A DNA stretch of 64,000 nt from Azorinus chamasolen (Eukaryota; Mollusca; Bivalvia; Cardiida; Solecurtidae): assembly GCA_963576725.1 (NCBI GenBank), contig OY755240.1, positions 37,102,629-37,166,628 of the forward strand, written 5' to 3'. The translations under genes were made by a program, and so were the position numbers. Shown here piece by piece: positions 32,401 to 43,600 of the stretch. The notes beneath the pieces are model-generated. The model did no database searches and was not told where the DNA came from. It saw only the letters and a program-made list of their open reading frames with translations. Within the stretch, counting starts at the first letter, position 1; each line of letters opens with the position of its first letter.

Positions 32401-33277
32401 TGCAGACAACACAAGACAGTCTTACTCGACTGGCATACAGAGTTTTGACCGGTTTAGAAGTGCGTTTGGTATAGATAGGATATGGCCTCCATCCGTGGCA
32501 AATATTGTATTATTCATTGCTTGGTTTTACCTGAAAGGGCTTGCACACAATACAGCACGCTTGTATGTTTGTGCTATCAGTTTTCAATGCAAAATACGGA
32601 ATCTGGTTGATGTCACAAATAATTACGTAATTCAGAAATCTTTAGAGGGGCTTAAGCGAACTGGTTTTCGGCGCAAAACACGTTTGCCAATTACACATGA
32701 TTTGCTTGTATCCATCATTTCAATCCTACCAAGTATTTGTGTTAATGTATACGAATCACGTTTATTTACTGCAGCTTACTGTTTAGCATTTTCTGCCTTC
32801 CTCCGTATAAGTGAGATGGCCGTTGCCAACAAGAGCAATATTTCGAGTGTTATCTTCGCATCTGATATTAGTATTAACCAAAATGGTGATTCTGTCACTG
32901 TTAGAATCAGGTATTCTAAGACTGACCAATATGGTTATGGTTCAAGGTTGAAAATCTGTAAGACTGGGACAAATCTCTGCCAAGTCCTCAGACTAAGCCA
33001 GTTTTTACAGCAGCGCCCTCCATGCGATGAGCCTCTTTTCTGCCACCTCAATGGTGCACCACTTACACGTTACCAGTTCTCTGCCATACTAAAACAATGC
33101 TTGAGTAGACTGCGATTAGATTATGCTGGATATACTTCCCATTCTTTTCGCATTGGTGCTGCTACAGCAGCAGCTATGGCCGGTTATTCTTCAAGGGATA
33201 TTCAGACTGCTGGTCGCTGGCGGTCTGAAGCATATCGCTCTTACATTAGGCCAGATGGCATTCATACTAAGTTATAA
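32285..33277 (+). CDS. Tyrosine recombinase (integrase) of the DIRS/Ngaro-like element
   Basis: A 330-codon open frame whose first ~28 codons overlap the RNase H end in another frame, so the true start is probably internal. The N-terminal SAM-like, core-binding region (LADNTRQSYSTGIQSFDRF, about residues 40-58) is followed by the catalytic domain: first Arg at residue 174 (AFLRISE), H286-x-x-R289 (HSFRIGAATAA), W312, and the nucleophile most likely Y320 (RSYIRP). These are the R-H-R-W/H-Y residues of tyrosine recombinases. In DIRS elements the enzyme inserts circular cDNA without a DDE integrase. It is the only uninterrupted domain-size gene in this element. Confidence 0.88.
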   Translation: MGPVSKPGARCRQGSSNHPRPLSVDDLQSESERLLNSSLADNTRQSYSTGIQSFDRFRSAFGIDRIWPPSVANIVLFIAWFYLKGLAHNTARLYVCAISFQCKIRNLVDVTNNYVIQKSLEGLKRTGFRRKTRLPITHDLLVSIISILPSICVNVYESRLFTAAYCLAFSAFLRISEMAVANKSNISSVIFASDISINQNGDSVTVRIRYSKTDQYGYGSRLKICKTGTNLCQVLRLSQFLQQRPPCDEPLFCHLNGAPLTRYQFSAILKQCLSRLRLDYAGYTSHSFRIGAATAAAMAGYSSRDIQTAGRWRSEAYRSYIRPDGIHTKL

Positions 33278-33363
33278 TTTGCATGGCTGCTTTAGCGGTT
33301 AATCTCAAGTTTCACATTTAATAATTAAACCAAAGATATTCTAGGTACTCTAAAGATCTGGTG

Positions 33364-33976
33364 TGTTGGTTCTTCCATCATGAAAAATGCCTTTGTTGTG
33401 GCGAGGAGGCGGCCAGGAGGGCCCAACCTTGGATTGGGATTTGCAGACCTCTGGTGGCAGGGGTATAGCGGCATGTCGCTATTCAACATGATAGGCAGGC
33501 TTCAGACCTTGAAGAAAGTCGGAGAAGAGCCGCACTGCATTATCTTGCACTGTGGCGGCAATGATCTCGGAAGAGTGCCAGTTAAGAAGTTGCGGCAGTG
33601 TATCAACCGAATCATTGAGTTTATCATTCACAATTTCAATGCATGCCTTATTTGGTCAGAGATATTGCCAAGGAGGAGGTGACGCCATTCTGACGATAAT
33701 ATTGCCATGGAATCTGTCCGGAAACGCCTAAATAATTATGCTGCTCATAAAATTATGCAAATAGGTGGTTGTTACATTAAGCACACTGATCTGCACGAAA
33801 TGTCAGCTTTTTACTCTTCGGATGGTGTGCACCTGGCCTTCCTTGGCAATTGTCTGTTTCTCAACCAGTTGTCATCAGCCCTGCTGGAATTCAAATCTAA
33901 GAATACCAGATTCTTTCAGCAATTATGGCATGTTAGGGATCTAAGATGGTTTTCGTTTCCAGTCAGCCACCCGTAG
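33364..33976 (+). pseudogene. SGNH/GDSL-type hydrolase domain of the DIRS/Ngaro-like element, one nonsense codon
   Basis: The first Met of the frame is at 33380. Motifs: WWQGYSGMSL (block I region, with the nucleophilic position altered or upstream), HCGGNDLG (block III GxND), and SSDGVHLAFLG (the block V DxxH region). The frame runs to a TGA at 33680-33682 and continues in the same frame through AMESVRKRLNNY to about 33920. The TGA sits where related proteins have tryptophan (after LPRR), so a TGG-to-TGA change is likely. Hydrolase ORFs of this kind are known from Ngaro elements; their role is unclear. Confidence 0.75.
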
Positions 33977-34087
33977 TTGGTACCAAGCAGTGTCCGTATT
34001 TATCGCTGTACCAAAAGCTGGTTTCGCTCTTCTTTTGGCGTTGGCGCCCCCCTGCTTCCAAATACTTGTGATCAGGCTGGCGCCAGT

Positions 34088-37000
34088 TGGCCGACAGCGA
34101 AATCCGAACAGAAGATTTAGGCGCACAATTTAAGTGCATATTTAATAATTTTATATTAAACTATCTTTTCAAATGGACTGCAATTCTGATAGATGCCCGG
34201 GGTGTCGCCATTGTAGATGATGGCTGGATCACCGATTTCCCAGGATCTGCCGTAGTTGAATTGGCGATACACCCGTTCTCAGGGTTGCAGTTCAATCGTA
34301 CAAGCTAATGTCAAATTTGCATGTGACTTGTTCAGTCAGGAGCCTTCTGGGGGCATGTTTTAAATTCAAGCCTTTTGGGCATATTTTGTAGCCTATTGGG
34401 GCATATTTTGAAGCCTATTGGGGCATATTTTAAAGCCTATTGGGGCATAATTTGAAGCCTATTGGGGCATATTTGAAGCCTATTGGGGCATGATTTGTGG
34501 CTATTGGGCCTAATGATTATAAATTTGGGATACCACTGCGGATGGCTGTCAAAGGTCGCCCCTACACGACAATTTGTCCGGTGTACCTGCTAGCCAATTG
34601 GGCTAGCACGGTGGGATCGGGAACCATGCCCAACAGAGCCAAACCTGAACCTTAGTTGTACATACTTTTTAATAAACCAATGTTATGTTTGAAGATTTTG
34701 TCTGTTATTGTTAGGTCCGCCAGATGTTATGTGGCAAGAAGACATGGGTGAATGCAGAGATGTTATATCGGGCTGACATTGCAGGTTGACTTTGATAATT
34801 TGTTAAGATGAAGAGCATAGCTTATGTCAGGAGAGCATTCACCCATGGTCCCTTGCCCGGCAGCTGGTGTCCTCAAATCTCCCAATAAATGCGATTATTG
34901 TTCAACAATAATCAATTGTTATTGGAGTTTGAGATCTACTCGTTTATGTATTTTGTATGTGATAGAAGCGTTATACTTAATGCCAAATTGTCATGGATAG
35001 AAGCGACATTGGTACCCTGCGAGGTTTGCGCGCGCAAATACCGCCCAAATCTCTTTGTTCCATTGTCTTCTGATTCTCAACTAACAAAAGGTGAGTGGGA
35101 TAGTAGCGTCATAAATTTGCACTGTAGACGACTAAAATCCCACCCACCCATGCCCTTTCTGTCATTGTTCTTTTATACGGTTCAATGCCTTGTATTTTTA
35201 GCCTGGCATATATGTGCCTAGCAGGGTGCCTGTCGTCCTCTTACTTAGTCGATTATGTCACACCGTTTTACATGTATGTTAATATACCTGCTGTCGTATG
35301 TTCTATGTTTTATAGATAATTCCTTGCATGTCTTATTCTGTTAGCTACTGGTCTCTGCTGTTTGCTCTGATTTGTTTCAGTTACTTTGGGCATGCAGCAT
35401 TTCTGCTACTATAGGGGACTACCTACATCAATAAAGTAACGGCGCGGTTCCTGGAAGTCTATTGTAATTGTGCCATTGGGCTACAACTTGTTCAAAAGTG
35501 AAGGGGTGATTGGCCGACAGCGAAATCCGAACAGAAGATTTAGGTGCACAATCTAAGTGCATATTTAATAATTTTATATTAAACTCTTTTTAAATGGACT
35601 GCAATTCTGATAGATGCCCGGGTGTCGCCATTGTAGATGATGGCTGGATCACTGATTTCCCAGGATCTGCCGTAGTTGAATTGGCGATACATCCGTTCTC
35701 AGGGTTGCAGTTCAATCGTACAAGCTAATGTCAAATTTGTATGTGACTTGTTCAGTCAGGAGCCTTCTGGGGCATATTTTAAATTCAAGCCTTTTGGGGC
35801 ATACTTTGAAGCCTATTGGGGGCATATTTTAAAGCCTATTGGGGCATACTTTGAAGCCTATTGGGGCATAATTTGAAGCCTATTGGGGCATACTTGAAGC
35901 CTATTGGGGCATATTTGAAGCCTACTGGGGCATATTTGAAGACTACTGGGGCATGATTTGTGGCTATTGGGCCTAATGATTATAAATTTGGGATACCACT
36001 GCGGATGGCTGTCAAAGGTCGCCCTTACACGACAATTTGTCCGGTGTACCTGCTAGCCAATTGGGCTAGCACGGTGGGATCGGGAACCATGCCCAACAGA
36101 GCCAAACCTGAACCTTAGTTGTACATACTTTTTAATAAACCAATGTTATGTTTGAAGATTTTGTCTGTTATTGTTAGGTCCGCCAGATGTTATGTGGCAA
36201 GAAGACATGGGTGAATGCAGAGATGTTATATCGGGCTGACATTGCAGGTTGACTTTGATAATTTGTTAAGATGAAGAGCATAGCTTATGTCAGGAGAGCA
36301 TTCACCCATGGTCCCTTGCCCGGCAGCTGGTGTCCTCAAATCTCCCAATAAATGCGATTATTGTTCAACAATAATCAATTGTTATTGGAGTTTGAGATCT
36401 ACTCGTTTATGTATTTTGTATGTGATAGAAGCGTTATACTTAATGCCAAATTGTCATGGATAGAAGCGACATTGGTACCCTGCGAGGTTTGCGCGCGCAA
36501 ATACCGCCCAAATCTCTTTGTTCCATTGTCTTCTGATTCTCAACTAACAAAAGGTGAGTGGGATAGTAGCGTCATAAATTTGCACTGTAGACGACTAAAA
36601 TCCCACCCACCCATGCCCTTTCTGTCATTGTTCTTTTATACGGTTCAATGCCTTGTATTTTTAGCCTGGCATATATGTGCCTAGCAGGGTGCCTGTCGTC
36701 CTCTTACTTAGTCGATTATGTCACACCGTTTTACATGTATGTTAATATACCTGCTGTCGTATGTTCTATGTTTTATAGATAATTCCTTGCATGTCTTATT
36801 CTGTTAGCTACTGGTCTCTGCTGTTTGCTCTGATTTGTTTCAGTTACTTTGGGCATGCAGCATTTCTGCTACTATAGGGGACTACCTACATCAATAAAGT
36901 AACGGCGCGGTTCCTGGAAGTCTATTGTAATTGTGCCATTGGGCTACAACTTGTTCAAAAGTGAAGGGGTGATTGGCCGACAGCGAAATCCGAACAGAAG

Positions 37001-37795
37001 ATTTAGGTGCACAATCTAAGTGCATATTTAATAATTTTATATTAAACTATCTTTTTAAATGGACTGCAATTCTGATAGATGCCCGGGTGTCGCCATTGTA
37101 GATGATGGCTGGATCACTGATTTCCCAGGATCTGCCGTAGTTGAATTGGCGATACATCCGTTCTCAGGGTTGCAGTTCAATCGTACAAGCTAATGTCAAA
37201 TTTGCATGTGACTTGTTCAGTCAGGAGCCTTCTGGGGCATATTTTAAATTCAAGCCTTTTGGGGCATACTTTGAAGCCTATTGGGGGCATATTTTAAAGC
37301 CTATTGGGGCATACTTTGAAGCCTATTGGGGCATAATTTGAAGCCTATTGGGGCATACTTGAAGCCTACTGGGGCATATTTGAAGACTACTGGGGCATGA
37401 TTTGTGGCTATTGGGCCTAATGATTATAAATTTGGGATACCACTGCGGATGGCTGTCAAAGGTCGCCCTTACACGACAATTTGTCCGGTGTACCTGCTAG
37501 CCAATTGGGCTAGCACGGTGGGATCGGGAACCATGCCCAACAGAGCCAAACCTGAACCTTAGTTGTACATACTTTTTAATAAACCAATGTTATGTTTGAA
37601 GATTTTGTCTGTTATTGTTAGGTCCGCCAGATGTTATGTGGCAAGAAGACATGGGTGAATGCAGAGATGTTATATCGGGCTGACATTGCAGGTTGACTTT
37701 GATAATTTGTTAAGATGAAGAGCATAGCTTATGTCAGGAGAGCATTCACCCATGGCCCCTTGCCCGGCAGCTGGTGTCCTCAAATCTCCCAATAA
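34088..37795 (+). repeat. 2.5 tandem copies of a ~1.46-kb terminal unit of the DIRS-like element
   Basis: Unit starts (TGGCCGACAGCGAAATCCGA) lie at 34088, 35511 and 36974. The first two units are 1423 and 1463 bp long; the third stops at about 37795. Copies are almost identical; for example the 110-codon ORFs at 34889-35221 and 36352-36684 translate the same. Each unit holds a GGCATATTTTGAAGCCTATT minisatellite, a GCTAGCCAATTGGGCTAGC near-palindrome, an AATAAACCAATG polyadenylation-like site and a CTCCCAATAA edge. Such direct repeats fit the split A-B/A-B termini of Ngaro elements. The ORFs are not thought to be genes. Confidence 0.85.
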
Positions 37796-37802
37796 GTGAG
37801 TA

Positions 37803-38824
37803 CTATATTCTAAGAACTCACAAATTACATTAAGCTTGTTCACAGATGGTGGTGTTATGATGTCGACCAAGAAATCTGATTTCCTTGAAACCTTTGAAAA
37901 CATGGGCCCCCATGTAGAGTTCAGCATCCAGACTGTTTTGCTTTTTATGGCATGGCGATATTTCATTCGCTGCAGCCAGCTCCTTAGGCAAAAATGCCAT
38001 ACTTTGACATGGCTTCAAGATTTTGGAACTGTATTCTCTTCCAAAGTAGTGGTGTGTCAAGGCTGCATGTAGTTCACATGTGTGTACTCTAAATGGTGAT
38101 ATCGAGCTACTTCCAGTTTTAACGATATCCCGGCATCCATAGGATAAGACGGCAACCATCACAAAAATAGCATGCTGTCTTACAGCTCATTGATGAGACT
38201 AGGCTGCATGTTATGTTTGACAGATATGTTTCAAACAGTTTAAAGTCCGCCACTGAGCAAAAACGTGAAGAGAATGTTCTGTCACTACACCTGTTGTAAT
38301 GCAATACAACATAGCAATTACAGACTGGAAGAAGCTACTAACCAACAGCAGAAGCAAAGCAGAGTTAACGAAACTGTATACCAGGTACCTCACAGAGAAC
38401 TGTCATGACCTTCTGAAAGATGGCAAGGTTGTTTACCTTTCTGATGGGATGGGTGAAAAGAGTCCTCAAAGTCTCCTCTGGTGCAATTGAATTCCATGAT
38501 GATTCTAACCAAGATGAATCAGTCACTAGGATTATGTTGCATATTACCTATTCGAAAGAAGTCGGTTTAAGCGATATTGTTGTAGTAAGTCCTGACATAG
38601 GTGCTTTGGTCCTGGTTGCTCCTCATTTTAGAGAACTGGGCATTTCAGTTTGTTCTTTAAAACTGGCCGAAAAGCTTGTACACAGATATGGCAACATACA
38701 TTCCAGTCAGTTTTATACATGCAGTTATCGTCCGAAGAGAGGTGCATTTTACTCCAAGTTTACTGCCTTACTGGATGTGACGCATGTTCCTTGTAGTTCG
38801 GTATCGGCAAGAAACAGATCATGA
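37803..38824 (+). pseudogene. ORF-X, 3' half: PIN/FEN-like nuclease features, degenerate
   Basis: Continues ORF-X after the DIRS-like insertion: LFTDGGVMMSTKKSDFLE, then in another frame YGMAIFHSLQPAP, then TDWKKLLTNSRSKAEL (38299-38490), then DESVTRIMLHITYSKEVGLS followed by DIVVVSPDIGALVLVAPHF (38510-38640). In better-preserved relatives, as I remember them, the last blocks read EADTRI...SPDTDVLVL. An early D (VDGMA), then E/D, then DxD just after a strand, is the acidic pattern of PIN/FEN/XRN-type nucleases. Here two of the acidic positions are changed (ESV, DIG). Several frameshifts and stops (for example TAG near 37984) make it a pseudogene. Confidence 0.55.
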
Positions 38825-38861
38825 CCAAACATGCTGATATACTCACTGTCTCTTGGGACAG

Positions 38862-40145
38862 GGCTTGTGTGGTTTCAACTCTATTTTTGTAGGGTTTATA
38901 TTAATGTTTATATTTTACCAGGAGTGTACATGTAGGTTTATACTTAATGTGTATTCAAATAGAAATATTCTGATGTAAGCCGCACCCTATGAGAAATTAC
39001 TTCGAAACATGTGTCTAATTGTAGCAGTAACCTATTTTCAAGCAGAGTTACGGACCTTACACAATTACCTTGACGATGACCTATGATAATACCAAATAAG
39101 TTATTTTTCAAAAGACCATTGTCTCTTCTATAATAATTATGCAAAAGATTTTCAATATCTATGAAACTGTTTCTGCAATTGATATATATAACTAACATAG
39201 ATGCTAAAAACTGGTGGCCATCTTAGATTTCTCGGACCACCACCACTTTTCAGAATTTATGCTTGAAAGGCTGTGTGGTTTCAACTCTATTTGTGTAGGG
39301 TTTATATCAATGTTGATATTTTACCAGGAGTGTACATGTAGGTTTATACTTAATGTTTATTAAAATAGAAATATTTTGATACAAGCCGCACAATATGAGA
39401 AATTACTTAAATACATTTGTCTTATCGTTGCAGTAACCTATTTTCAAGCAGTTACGGACGGACCGTACGATTAAAATATAGACACATAATACAATTGTTC
39501 CAATTATATCTGATTAAATCTACCTTCTTTTAATAATTAGATAAGCCATGTGACGGAATTAGACTTTGAACTTCCTCCAAATCTAATTTAAAAATTCCTA
39601 TAAAACTGGTGGGTGGGGTAAGTATAATACTTATTGCCAAATATTTCCAAGGTTGTAACAGGAATGTGTTTTATTTCTTTTTTATCATGTAAGCCAATCA
39701 TAACACTGCATTTAAGTGTATATTTTGAATAGTTATTGTCTATTAGTTTTATGTAAACAATTAAATTTCAAGGTTAAATATTGCGAAAGCTTGTATTTTT
39801 ACCAGATTAACCTTAAAATGACCTTGACAATGAACTATGATAATAAGAAGAGATGTATTTTTAAAAAGGCAAATGTGTCTTTTACAATATTTATGCAAAA
39901 CATTTTCAGAAACTTTGAAGATGTTTCTGCCATTTTGATATATCTAACTTAAGCTGGTGCTTCCAAAAACGGCGGCCATCTTGGATTTCTCGGAACGCCA
40001 CCACTTTTCCAAATTTGTGCCGGCAGAGTCGGATACTACAGACATTAACAAACATTTTGGTATATAACATGTCTTGTTAACAGATGGGTCTCACCTACTC
40101 TTAAAATAGAGGCCTTGTCTGGCAATAGTCACTCTACCATTATAA
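38862..40145. mobile_element. Right ~1.2-kb inverted terminal repeat of the composite transposon
   Basis: Inverted partner of 28082-29170. The inner third is duplicated in tandem: GTGTGGTTTCAACTCTATTT occurs near 38869 and again near 39271, followed in both by GTGTACATGTAGGTTTATAC. The arms are similar but clearly diverged, so the insertion is old. Confidence 0.85.
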
Positions 40146-40686
40146 CTAGACTGTCGCAGGACAGCAAAGCTCGCCTATTGTAGACCTTGTCTACAAAGAT
40201 AAAGTCCAAACTATTTTCTATTTTAACTGAACCACATCAATGTTAAACCTACGGACAAACTCTATTCCAAATACCAGCTACCCATGGCAAGTATTTTTTC
40301 ATGTTGTATTAGTGACCCATTCTCAAATAAATTGGACAAATCACCAAATGAAAACGTGAAATCTCAACTACGTCGTATGTCTAAAAAGTTGGGAATATTG
40401 AAATGTTTAATGTATCTTTGGCCTAATTCCAAAATAGTTCTAATATTAATTAACAATTAACTGTGTAAAATGAGTCGTTAATGTATAAGCTATAGAAATT
40501 TACAAAGTGTGTTCACCTATAACCTGATTTTTAACAGTTATATCTGCAGCTCGGACGGTTATATAATTCAAAGAATCAGGTTATATGTATAAACTGAGAT
40601 TATATAGCATGAATGTATACATTTCTGGTGTATCATTTTGATATTCAGTATGTAAAATAGGAGTTAAACATCATATTCAACTTCAT
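40146..40686. other. Worn fragment of the repeat family at 61340-61885, then unassigned DNA
   Basis: GCTCGCCTATTGTAGACC at about 40169 resembles the terminal CCTATTCTTCGAATAGGCGAGG hairpin of 61840-61876, and TTAACTGAACCACATCAATG resembles its core. The rest is AT-rich with no gene. Confidence 0.45.
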
Positions 40687-43600
40687 AACAAGAGGGTCAG
40701 AATGGCCCTGAAGCGCTCACCAGATAACCAGAGGAGATTTTCAAAGTTTTCACTATATGTTTCTATAGAAAACTAGCCGGCCCTGGGGCGGGCCAATTTT
40801 GACCCCAGGGGAATAATTTAGAAAAACTTGTAGGGGACCTGAACATGATGCTATGTGCCAAATATGAAAGCTGAAATTAACCTTCCAGTTTCAGAGAAGA
40901 AGATTTTGAAAGTGTTCTCAATATGTTTCTATTGAAAACTGCCCACCCCTGTGGCAGGGCCAAGTTTGACCCTAGGGAAATAATTTATATAACTTTTGAA
41001 GAGGACCTGAACATGATGCTCTGTGCCAAATATGAAAGCTGAGAGCCTTCCAGTTTCAGAGAGGAAGATTTTCAAAGATTTCACTATTTGTTTCTATTGA
41101 AAACTGTCCACCCCTGGGGCGGGGCCAATTTTGACCCCAAGACCATAATTTATATAACTTTAATAGATGACCTGAACATGATGCTATGTGCCAAATATGA
41201 AAGCTGAGAACCTTCCAGTTTCAGAGGAAAAGATTTTCAAAGATTTCACTATTCGTTTCTATTGAAAACTGCCCACCTCTGGGGCGGGGTCAATTTTGAC
41301 CCAGGGGTCATAATTTATATAACTTTTGTAGAGGACCTGAACATGATGCTATGTACCAAATATGAAAGCTGAAAGCCTTCCAGTTTCAGAGAAGATTTTC
41401 AAAGATTTCTCTATTTGTTTCTATTGAAAACTGCCCACCCCTGGGACAGGGCCAATTTTGACCCCAGGGCCATAATTTATATAACTTTTGTAGAGGACCT
41501 GAACATGATGTTATGTGCCAAATATGAAAGCTGAGAACCTTCCAGTTTCAGACGAGAAGATTTTCAAAGATTTCACTATTTGTTTCTATTGAAAACTGCC
41601 CACCCCTGGGGTGGGGCCAATTTTGACCCCAGGGCCATAATGTATATAACTTTTGTAGAGGACCTGAACATCATGCTATGTGCCAATTATGAAAGCTGAG
41701 AGCCTTCCAGTTTCAGAGAAGATTTTCAAAGATTTCACTATTTGTTTCTATTGAAAACTGCCCACCCCTGGGGCGGGGCCAATTTTGACCCTGGGGCTAT
41801 AATTTATATAACTTTTGTAGAGGACCTGAACATGATACTATGTGCCAATTATGAAAGCTGAGAGCCTTCCAGTTTCAGAGAAGATTTTCAAAGATTTCAC
41901 TATTTGTTTCTATTGAAAACTGCCCACCCCTGGGGTGGGGCCAATTTTGACCCCAGGGCCATAATGTATATAACTTATGTAGAGGACCTGAACATGATGC
42001 TATGTGCCAAATATGAAAGCTGAGAACCTTCCAGTTTCAGAGGAAAAGATTTTCAAAGATTTCACTATTCGTTTCTATTGAAAACTGCCCACCTCTGGGG
42101 CGGGGTCAATTTTGACCCAGGGGTCATAATTTATATAACTTTTGTAGAGGACCTGAACATGATGCTATGTACCAAATATGACAGCTGAAAGCCTTCCAGT
42201 TTCAGAGAAGAAGATTTTCAAAGATTTCTCTATTTGTTTCTATTGAAAACTGCCCACCCCTGGGACAGGGCCAATTTTGACCCCGGTGCCATAATTTATA
42301 TAACTTTTGTAGAGGACCTGAACATGATGCTATGTGCCAAATATGAAAGCTGAGAACCTTCCAGTTTCAGACGAGAAGATTTTCAAAGATTTCACTATTT
42401 GTTTCTATTGAAAACTGCCCACCCCTGGGGTGGGGCCAATTTTGACCCCAGGGCCATAATGTATATAACTTTTGTAGAGGACCTGAACATCATGCTATGT
42501 GCCAATTATGAAAGCTGAGAGCCTTCCAGTTTCAGAGAAGATTTTCAAAGATTTCACTATTTGTTTCTATTGAAAACTGCCCACCCCTGGGGCGGGGCCA
42601 ATTTTGACCCTGGGGCTATAATTTATATAACTTTTGTAGAGGACCTGAACATGATACTATGTGCCAATTATGAAAGCTGAGAGCCTTCCAGTTTCAGAGA
42701 AGAAGATTTTCAAAGATTTCACTATTTGTTTCTATTGAAAACTGCCCACCCCTGGGGTGGGGCCAATTTTGACCCCAGGGCCATAATGTATATAACTTAT
42801 GTAGAGGACCTGAACATGATGCTATGTGCCAAATATGAAAGCTGAGAACCTTCCAGTTTCAGAGGAAAAGATTTTCAAAGATTTCACTATTCGTTTCTAT
42901 TGAAAACTGCCCACCTCTGGGGCGGGGTCAATTTTGACCCAGGGGTCATAATTTATATAACTTTTGTAGAGGACCTGAACATGATGCTATGTTCCAAATA
43001 TGAAAGCTGAAAGCCTTCCAGTTTCAGAGAAGAAGATGTTCAAAGATTTCTCTATTTGTTTCTATTGAAAACTGCCCACCCCTGGGACAGGGCCAATTTT
43101 GACCCCGGTGCCATAATTTATATAACTTTTGTAGAGGACCTGAACATGATGCTATGTGCCAAATATGAAAGCTGAGAACCTTCCAGTTTCAGACGAGAAG
43201 ATTTTCAAAAATTTCACTATTTGTTTCTATTGAAAACTGCCCACCCCTGGGGTGGGGCCAATTTTGACCCCAGGGCCATAATGTATATAACTTTTGTAGA
43301 GGACCTGAACATCATGCTATGTGCCAATTATGAAAGCTGAGAGCCTTCCAGTTTCAGAGAAGATTTTCAAAGATTTCACTATTTGTTTCTATTGAAAACT
43401 GCCCACCCCTGGGGCGGGGCCAATTTTGACCCTGGGGCTATAATTTATATAACTTTTGTAGAGGACCTGAACATGATACTATGTGCCAATTATGAAAGCT
43501 GAGAGCCTTCCAGTTTCAGAGAAGATTTCCAAAGATTTCAATAATTTGTTTCTATTGAAAACTGCCCACCCCTGGGGTGGGGCCAATTTTGACCCCAGGG

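Larger units (their letters stand above)
31351..37802 (+). mobile_element. DIRS/Ngaro-like tyrosine-recombinase retrotransposon, 5'-truncated, nested in ORF-X
   Basis: Domains in order: RT C-terminal part, RNase H, tyrosine recombinase, SGNH hydrolase, then about 2.5 tandem copies of a ~1.46-kb non-coding unit. The sequence TAAGTGAGTAC occurs at both edges (31348-31358 and 37793-37803), and the ORF-X sequence continues from one side to the other. The RT begins in mid-domain, so the 5' end with gag is missing. The RT-RNase H-YR gene order plus a separate SGNH-type hydrolase is known from Ngaro elements. Confidence 0.85.

Noticed and set aside
34889..36684. Two identical 110-codon ORFs (34889-35221 and 36352-36684) as a conserved gene pair
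   Set aside because: Identity follows from recent tandem duplication of the DIRS-like terminal unit; the frame has no domain and overlaps non-coding repeats.
37670..38162. Minus-strand ORFs of 98 and 110 codons
   Set aside because: The plus strand here matches the ORF-X motif order; the minus frames are shadows.
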